Shown: positions 10,952 to 20,321 of the stretch, piece by piece
How positions within the stretch are numbered: position 1 is the first letter of the stretch
How the letters are laid out: each line of letters begins with the position of its first letter
Source of the DNA: Hedera helix
Taxonomy: Eukaryota > Streptophyta > Magnoliopsida > Apiales > Araliaceae
Assembly (NCBI GenBank): GCA_947179155.2
Contig: OX359278.1
Coordinates: 28,715,273-28,779,272, forward strand
Reading direction: 5' to 3'
DNA: 64,000 nt
Notes under the pieces: model-generated
What the model was told of the DNA's origin: nothing
Database searches by the model: none
The model's input: the letters and a program-made list of their open reading frames with translations, nothing else
Translations under genes and position numbers: made by a program

Positions 10952-11290
10952 GGCTATGTTTGTTTATAAAAAATATACTTAGAATTGAACTATTTGTATT
11001 AATTTAATACTATTTCGAACTATTTTATCCTATGATGGGGGATTAAATAATCCTATGGACCATTTTTTTTTTATCATTTTCAAAACTATTTATATGGAAT
11101 TATATAATCCCATGAAAAACTTGGGATTAATAGTCCTTCTCATCTTAAGATATTAAATGGCTTGATGAGACTAATAATCTAACATTAAAAGATTAATAAT
11201 CCCTCATTAAATGATTAAATAGTATAAAATAGTATTAAATTAATATAAATAGTCCGATCCCAAATATATTTTTTACAAATAAATATAATC
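10952..11290. mobile_element. Tourist-like (PIF/Harbinger) MITE with TTA target duplication
   Basis: TTA at 10949-10951 and 11291-11293 flanks a 339-bp element. Its ends are GGCTATGTTTGTTTATAAAA and the reverse complement of a right end reading GATTATATTTATTTGTAAAA on the opposite strand. Inner arms also pair: ACTATTTGTATTAATTTAAT on the left and ATTAAATTAATATAAATAGT on the right. TTA duplications and G-rich GG..TGTTTG ends are typical of Tourist MITEs. It lies about 380 bp upstream of the PP2A B' TATA box. Confidence 0.8.
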
Positions 11291-11671
11291 TTAGTTTTTC
11301 CTTTAAAAAAGATTCTAAAAACATCGTTAAGAAACTAAGAATAAAGAGATCTTTTAGATAAACCATAAACATAACACAAATTAAGTGACATTATTAGTTT
11401 TGAGCCTTTATTCTTTCATTCTCGTTCAAGCCCCTTAAAAAATTAAAGATATATTTTTATTTTAAAATTTGTCAATAATTTTTTATTTTATTCCTAAGGT
11501 CAGATTACAAGAAAAAGCATTGAAAAGTCACATTTATTATTCTTAAAAATATATATTAATTTTTTAATATGTATTTTCAAATATAAATAAGCACATTATA
11601 CCACTTAAAAATATATTTAAAAATATAAAATTATCTTTAAAATTTGAGATGTTAAAAATATATTCCTAATT

Positions 11672-11680
11672 CTATAAATA
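11672..11680 (+). promoter_or_regulatory. TATA box of the PP2A B' gene
   Basis: CTATAAATA lies about 30 bp before a plausible transcription start near 11705 and about 75 bp before the first ATG of the leader. This is a sequence-based prediction only. Confidence 0.55.
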
Positions 11681-11704
11681 TTCCCCCAATAAATAAACAA
11701 AATA

Positions 11705-12136
11705 GAGAATAAAAATAGTAGAGAAAATTAAATTTTTAAAGAAAGAATGACAGCAGCCTTGTTTCCTTTTCCGCTCATTAATAACGGTTTTTGGCCTCTG
11801 GATCTCTGCCTTTCCGGATCTCTCATCTTTTTCAATCCAAACCAATCAGGTATGTATATTTATATAATATTTATGTATGTTTTAGGTCTTTATTCTGTGA
11901 TTAAATGTTTCCTAATTCTAGGGTTCCAATGAATTTCCCCAACGAATGAACTGTCTAATGTGGTTTCGGATGAATTAGTTCTGTTTAGTTTCTATTTATA
12001 CTATTTAAAAGTGTGAAGTTATTTTGTAAAATGACAGGATTGTTTCAATTTCTAGGGTTCTAATGGTTGATTAGTTGCTTCAGTGAGCCTGAAGAAAAGT
12101 GGGTTTGATAGTTGTGGAGTTTAGGGTTTTTTAATT
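11705..12136 (+). other. 5' leader of the PP2A B' gene with a probable leader intron
   Basis: A leader exon appears to end at 11849 with a strong donor (CAATCAG|GTATGT). The best acceptor is TTTCAATTTCTAG|GG, giving a second leader exon from 12056. Alternative acceptors exist at 12037 and 12083. GGGTTCTAATGG and GGGTTTTTTAATTATG precede the main start. Introns in the leader are common in plant housekeeping genes. The exact start and splice sites need transcript evidence. Confidence 0.5.
11747..12063 (+). CDS. Short upstream ORF in the PP2A B' leader (about 36 codons if spliced)
   Basis: The first ATG of the predicted leader opens a frame starting MTAALFPFPLINNGFWPLDL. It runs to the donor at 11849 with one base left over. 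Joining to the acceptor at 12055/12056 gives two more codons and a TAA at 12061-12063, so the spliced frame would be about 36 codons, ending some 70 bp before the main ATG. Left unspliced, the frame stays open to 11932. Upstream ORFs commonly reduce translation of the main frame. Whether this one is translated or conserved is unknown. Confidence 0.35.
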
Positions 12137-14475
12137 ATGTTTAACAAAATAATAAAACGAGGGCACAAGAAGGGGTCGAAGGTGGAAGTGATTCAACCTC
12201 CCAATCCCAATCCAGATGATGTACCAACTGTGACTGTGAACCATGCGTCGCGTTTGGCAGCTACAGGGTCTGCGGCCACGCAGCCTGTGACTGTACCCAA
12301 TTCTGGCGTGGTTGAGGTTTTACCCATGTTGAGGGATGTTGCGGTGACGGATCGTCATGTTTTGTTTATCAAGAAGCTTCAAATTTGTTGCTTTACTTTT
12401 GATTTTTCTGATACTATGAAGTCCGCCCGGGAAAAGGAGATTAAGCGCCAGACACTTTTAGAGCTTGTTGATTTAGTGCAATCTGGTTCATTTAAGATGA
12501 ATGAAATCATACAGGAAGAGATGGTTAAGATGATATCTATTAATCTTTTCCGGTGTTTGCCCCCGGCATCCCATGAAAATACCGGCTCTGAGGGTGGCGG
12601 GGACGGGGAAGAGGAAGACATGTACTTGGAGCCATCTTGGCCTCACTTGCAGATTGTGTATGAGCTACTTTTGAGGTATGTGGTGTCTTCTGATACGGAT
12701 ACTAAGGTTGCAAAGCGATATGTGGATCATTCGTTTGTGTTGAAGTTACTTGATTTGTTTGATTCAGAGGACCCAAGAGAGCGAGAGTATTTGAAGACTA
12801 TACTTCATCGTGTATATGGGAAGTTCATGGTTCATCGCCCCTTTATAAGGAAGGCAATTAATAATATTTTTTATCGATTTATTTTTGAAATGGAGAGGCA
12901 TAGTGGAATCGGTGAGTTGCTGGAGATTCTTGGAAGCATAATAAATGGGTTTGCAGTGCCAATGAAAGAGGAGCACAAGTTGTTTCTTGTTCGAGCGCTT
13001 GTTCCGCTCCACAAGCCTAAATGTATTTCTTCATATCATCAGCAGTTGTCTTATTGCATCACCCAATTTGTTGAGAAAGATTTCAAATTGGCAGATACTG
13101 TTATTAGAGGGTTATTAAAATACTGGCCAGTCACTAATTGTGGGAAAGAGGTTCTTTTTCTGGGAGAACTAGAAGAAGTATTGGAGGCAACACAATCTGC
13201 TGAATTTCAACGCTGTATGGTTCCTCTTTTCAGACAGATTGGTCGCTGCCTCAATAGCTCGCATTTCCAGGTTTGATAATATTTTTGGTACAGTTACACT
13301 GTATTCCTTATAGCTGGGCATATTCTTGTGATGTTATGGAGGTTATTGTTCTGTACTTTATGGTCTGATCTATGATGTTAGATTCTTATTGTTCTTGCAT
13401 GCATGTAATTCTGTACGGGCTATTACTTCACGTTCTCAAGATATTTTAGTGGGATATCATGAAATCAGATAATCTGTTTGGCTGATAGAGCGATGTTTCA
13501 TTTTTCTTTTTACTGAAAGAATGAGATTGGAAGAGAGAACCCTTATTGACTCAAATAGTAAGACTTATAAAGTGGGTGTTATTTGTTTGCTTCTCTTCTC
13601 CTTACATCTCCTTTTCTCTCTTCTTTTTGGGAATCAACTAGGATGTTTGATAATATAATTCAATTTTGAAAAGGAAAGTGGGAACGATTAGATTAAGTCT
13701 TGATTAGGAAGTGTTCTTGGTCTTGTGATTCTTTTGCACCATCTTCCGTTTTATTAGCATTCATATCCATGTTGCTCTATGTTCTATGGGCTTTCCATTA
13801 TTGTTTCAATAGATAATGGACTTTATGTATCATTTCATATTTCATTGATGACGTGGTTCTGTACTGAAAGTATTGTTATGTTTCTTAGCTCTATATTTCT
13901 ATCATCAAATTTCAGTGGGAATCCCTTACTTTTAAAATTTATTTTTCCTTGAAGTAGTTTTTGGGTGATTGTCTGATCGATCACCTTAAGGAGTTGGATA
14001 TTTGAGAATATAAGCTTAGAAGATTTTGTAAACTGTGTATTTAGTGGGACACCATTTCTGAGGTGGTATTGTTTCTCTTAGGGGCATCACTTTTTATGAA
14101 TATAACTGTGCTGAAATGTTCTGCTTTTAAGACTTTCACGGTTTCACCTCCGAAAGATACTAATAATAAGAAGTTTCTGTTATTTTTTATATGCTCATTT
14201 TTCTTATCCTAAGTTGTGCTAGCAGGATGGAGATTGTCCACCATGGATCTTCAACTTCACGTATAACTTATTAGAAATCATTTGGTGCAATGGTTGTTGC
14301 AGATGTTTATCTTTCCAACTAATAGAAAAGACAAAGAAGTCACTAGCTTGACTACCAATAACTACCACTAATATGCCAATACTTCCACTTATGACAAGAG
14401 TGAAGTTTGTTTCCAACTTGTATACATGTACGTATACATACGTGTACATGTGCGTACGTATATGTACACACACAT

Positions 14476-14517
<42 letters not shown>

Positions 14518-15663
14518 GTACACACTCACATAAACACACACATGCATGCATGTGTACACGGGTTAAATCATTTTTTTCCCACTGAACTGGATATCAATAT
14601 ATATCATTGAATTAATTTTTTTTACAATCGACTCACTGAACTGGAATTTTCTTACAAAATTTGAATTTTCCGTTTATGAGTGTTAAAATTTAACGGGATG
14701 TTGACGTGGCTACTTACGTGGATAATTCAACATATTTAGTATAACATAGCAATGATTATTTGTATTAAAAATGAAGGGAAAAAAAAAATATGAACACGCA
14801 AAATCTAACCCATCATCAATCCATCTTTTTCGTTGATGTTCCAGATTTGAAAATTTTCAATTCTCAAAAAAAAAACCAACAAAGAGAGACAAATCAAACA
14901 TTAAAACTCTAATTCGTGAATAAATGGGTGGTGTGGTTGACACCAGCACTGGTGGTGACGAGGCGAAGCAATGGGAGGCGGAGGAGGAGATTAGTGGTGA
15001 CGTGAGTCTCTGCGTTGCGAAACATGACTTGAACGGAAGCTATGTGGGTCAAAAGGAATTGGTTAGTGGGTAGTGGAAATTCCCATTGTCGGAGGAATTC
15101 GTATTTCCGACAGAGATGCTTCTCGTGGATCTTGAAAACGTTTGGTGGATTGAGGACTTTTGGAAGGTTTTTGGATGTTTTCTCTTCTTGTGTTTGGTAC
15201 ACCATTATTGAATAGGGAAGAGATAGAGCACTGCTGGACAGTAACCATTTTCAAGTTTTTGTAGTGTATCCTTGTAGATAAGATAGGGAGATGATGAGAA
15301 GATGAAACTATTGCCGTGAGAAAAGAAACCCTAATTTGTTCTCTCTCTCTCCCAATTTTCCCCAAATGTTTGATACCATCTCCCAACATACCAGCATACG
15401 TGTCTATTATCTGCGCCAAAATCTCCCACAATATTTTATTTCTTCATTTTTAATACTAGTCATCATTGCCATGTCATATTTGATATGTTGAATTATCCAC
15501 GTAAACAGCCACGCCAACATCTCGTTAAATTTTAACACTCTTAGACAGAAAATTCAAATTTTGTAAAAAAAATTCAATTCAGTGAGTTGATTGTAAAAAA
15601 AATTAATTCAGTAATGCATATGTAAATGGATATCCAGTTCAGCAGGAAAAAAGTGATTTAACT

Positions 15664-15717
<54 letters not shown>

Positions 15718-15995
15718 TACATATTTACATATATATAAATGGGTACGCATCCATAGCTATCGGTTGTTGGGAGTACTGTTGTAGCAACCAAATGCAGAGG
15801 CCAAATTGACTTTATTTTTGTTTGTCGCTAGAAGCTGTAGCGGCGTGCCAAAAAATAAAAAATTAGCCCTACTACTAAAGCTTGCGGCAGACAAAAATAG
15901 AGCTAATTTGGCCCCTGCATGTGATTGTTAAAACAATACTCTCAAGTCTCAACAACCGGTTGTTATGAATGGTTATCCTATATAAATGTATATGT

Positions 15996-16034
<39 letters not shown>

Positions 16035-19000
16035 CATGTGTGTATGTGTGTGTACATATCTGTGTGTGTGTGTGTGTTTACATACTGCAAATCTAGCCAA
16101 TGCATTAAACTAGCAGCGTATTGAGGTACAGTCTTGTCCCTTTGCTTCAACTCCAAGAATCGCATTTTCATGCGACTCTGCATACTTCTCGGAAAGTAGT
16201 TCTCAAAGAACAACTCCTTAAACCTTTCCTAAGGTACTATCCCTCCTCCAACTCTAGTTTGGTTTGTTTTTCACCAAAAGTTTGCTTCCCCTTTCATCAT
16301 ATAGGTAGCAAACACCGTCTTCTTATCCTCCTTGATCCTGGCTATCACAAATATTTTCTCTCTTTGATCCAAGCTTGAGCCTGGATTGGCTTAGTAGTTC
16401 CTTTAAATTCAGGGAGTCCTACATTCTTAAAATATTTAAAAGTGGTTACTTGCGTTGCGGGGGGGATACAATTTGGGTAATAGTAAGCTGATTAACGAAA
16501 TCTGCATATTTCTTGCCGATTAAGGTGAGATTTAATTTGGACCGGTTAGCTAAACTATACATTAAGGAGATCATTTCTAGGCATGGAGTTCCAATTTCAA
16601 TCGTGTCCGATCGAGATCCATGATTCACGTTAAATTTCTGGACAAGTTTTCAAGAACATTTGGGGATGAAATTGAGAGCACTGCCTATCATTCTCAGACG
16701 GACAGACAAAGTGAGAGAACGATATAGACCTTAGAAGATATGTCACGGGCTTGTGTCATGGATTTTAAAGTAAATTGGGACGATTATTTACCTTTAGATG
16801 AATTCGCATACAATAATAGTTATTATGCTAGTATCGGAATGTCGCCTTATGAAACTTTGTACGGGAGGAAATGCAGAACACCGTTACGTTGGCTAGAACT
16901 AGTTCAACAGACTGCAAAAACTGTCCGAGAGATACGAGCAAGACTTAAAGCAAAACAAGATCAATAGAAGAAGTATGCGGATTAGAATAGGCAGAAAAGA
17001 GAATTCGAATTAGAAAGTTATGTGTTTTTTAAAGTATTTTTTCTGGAAAGAGAAGATAAGATTCGGGAAAAGAAAATTGAGTCTTAGCTTAATAAGACCT
17101 TTTGAAGTTCTTAGGATGATAGGAGAAATAAGGTAATACCTTCTCTGAAGGTAATCTAGGGAAATCATACTGTAGAAGAGGTTATGTGGGAGTTGGAAGG
17201 CAAAATGATAATGTACTAGTGATTCCGGGGACGAAATCCATATAGGGGGGGAAATGTAAAAATCCAAACCTTTACTTAAATTGTAAATGTAATTATAAAT
17301 GAAAATTTTAATAAAGAGTGATTTATAATGTATGAATGTATGCAGATAAGTATGTATATATATATATACATATATATATACTAGTATAAGTCTAGTCAAA
17401 ATACTTCTAGCATGCAGAAGCATATGCTTGGATAAATATCTCAAAAAAAGGAAAAAAAAAAAAAAAAGGGAAATTGGAGTGAGAAATTTGGCCATATAGG
17501 GCCATGTGGAGTGACTACCAAATCTCATTTACTCTTGTACTTGTGTTGAAAAAAAACTGAAAACAAAATGAGGAAAGTGTGGCCACCTTTGTAGCCATTT
17601 GTTCCTAATTGAAGTTTGTTGGCATGAAATTAGCTTGTAAGATGAAGTTTACTTGCAAGTAAGTGAGTATGATAACAAGTGAATGAGTTTACTCTTAAAT
17701 TAATCACATGGTCAACAATTATAATTTAGAAGAAGAGGAGAGGCTTGACTAACAATAGAAAGTTTATTGGGATAAAATACAAATAACAAAACTAGGAACT
17801 ATATATATGAAAAGTTAGTGTGCATACTTCATTTTTCATCAACAAAATTTCAAACCAAGTTAGAGTTAGAGAGAGGAGAGCTCGGCAACTAAGGAAGAGA
17901 AGAAGAGGAAGAAGGCTAGCAAGGCTAGAAGTAAGAAAGGAAAGAGCCAGAGAAAGAAAAGCTAACACAAAAGAAGGTAATCAAATCCTAAACCAATTTC
18001 GATCCTTATATCATCTAAAAGTCATTTCTTTTGCAAGATCTATGAAATCTAAAGCATTCTTAGACTTAGTTTTGTCATGTGAATGATGTATTACCATGGA
18101 TTATGAAAGAAAACTTAAGTGCTTGAAGGAAATAAGAGACGAAACATGAATCTAGGCTTTAGAAAACTCTAAATCTTGGCTGTTTTTGTAAAATACATAA
18201 CTATTAATGTAGAACGAAACTAAGCATGAAAATTTTAGGGTATGCACTACTATGAGTTAGCTAACTATTGTGAAAATTTGAGACCTTAACTCTTTGTAGA
18301 TTATTTATTATGAATTTTACAAGTGGACTGATTAGAGTACATAACCCCCTGACCATTGTGATGTTTATGTAGTTAGAGACCTCAGAAAATTCTGAAATTT
18401 TTTATGGTAGATGATGTATCATGATATAGAGAGGTTCACATCTAAAAATGAGCTCAAACGAACTTGTAGATAATTAATTAATAATAAAATAGTTTTGGAA
18501 TTTGAAACTTTAAAACGGGGAATGACTTGAGTTCTGTAAATCATTTGGGTCTAAAATTTTTGGTGGAGACTCTCTATGATGAAGGTGACATATATATATA
18601 TATATATAGACCGCATTCACAGTAACCAGTTATTGAGAGTACTGTTGTAGCAACCAATACATGGGGCAAATTAACTTTGAAAGTCCCTGCCACTAGAGCC
18701 TCTAGCGGTAGGGACTTTTCCAAGCGAATTTGTGGTTGCTAGAACAGTATTCCTAGTAACTGGTTGCTGTGGATGCCTTACCATATATATATACTAGGGA
18801 TAACTCATGCCTGAAGGTACGGTGTAATTAATATAACAATTGAGTATTGTATTCAATATTTTTAGATTAAAAAATTTAAAACTGTTTTGGACTCTCAGTC
18901 CCATAATAGAACTGAGAGTCCAACCATTAATACAAAAAGATTGATACTTAATCCGGTCATAGTTTCTTTTTGAGGCAAACATTAGTGTGTTATTCATTCC

Positions 19001-20255
19001 CAACTTAAAATTAATTCTTGGTAGGTTTGAGCAATTAATTGATTGACGATAGCGGACTCAAATTTATGTAATATAGTGTTTTCGAGTATTATCCCACACA
19101 CCTTTCTTTTATTGACAAAACGGAATGAGAAGTTTGGCAGCATTTATTTGCCTCCAGTATCTCTAACCATCGATCAATATGATCCATGAACAGTATTTTC
19201 TGTGGAAAAAGGATAGTACTGCAAGTCGTCTAGTAAGATCCAATGAGGGAAAAAAAAAAGAATATAAAAATTCAAAAGAAATACTTTTGCATATATACCC
19301 AAAAGTATAAAATGAGCCCTCTAAGTCGACACAAAAACGTATTGTCATAACACCAACTAAATTACTTTACCATAACATTTTTTTCTCTATATTTTTTCTA
19401 ATATTACAATAATTGTTCTCGATATAGCCCGCAAAAAACCAAAAAGATGACACATAATTGCCCGTGTCTGAAGACACGGCGTAGATTAAAATTTCAAAAA
19501 TACTCTATTACCTAAAGACTCTTTGCAACATAAAATAACTTACAAATCAATTAGAATGAATCTGAACCGTATCTGTGAGTTCCCGCCAAAATCAATTTAC
19601 ATGTGAAAACATAACAACCCTAATACCCGAAAAATAGAAAAATAGCGTCAATGTTAAAAGGGTGACTCATGTTGTTTATGTGCAAATTTTTTTTTATAAT
19701 TATAATAATAATAATAATTATTATTATTATTATTATTATTACTATACTATTACTATTACTAATGTTAGTTAGTGTTATAATGCTAAAAGAGTGACCCATG
19801 TTGTTTACGTGTAATTTTTTATTTTTATAATTATAATAATAATAATAATAATTATTACTATTTATTTATTATTATTACTATTATTGTAATTATTATTTAT
19901 ATTATTATTATTATTATTAGTACCACCACCACCACTACTACTACGACTATTACTACTACTACTATTATTATTATTTCTATTATTATAATTATTATTGTTA
20001 TTATTACTATTATTACATTATTATTATTATTATTATTGATTATTACTATTACTATTATAGTGTAGTGGTGAATTTGATTTGGACGAGAAATGTGAATGGA
20101 TAGATTTTTGAAAAAAAAGATGTTGAATTAGGAGGGAAAATGAGAGATAAATTAGTGACCGTTGGATGTTGAAGCCCCAAATGATTTTAGACTGTTGAAG
20201 CCTAAATTGATTTGAGGCCATTGGATGTTGAAATCTTGAGATTTGAGCCGCTCTG

Positions 20256-20321
<66 letters not shown>

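Noticed and set aside
14373..14610. Thr/His/Cys-rich frames on both strands
   Set aside because: Translations of CA/TA microsatellite DNA.
15063..15431. A host gene in the minus strand of the long-TIR element
   Set aside because: No domain, no splice pattern, and it overlaps a second frame; kept only as a possible captured fragment.
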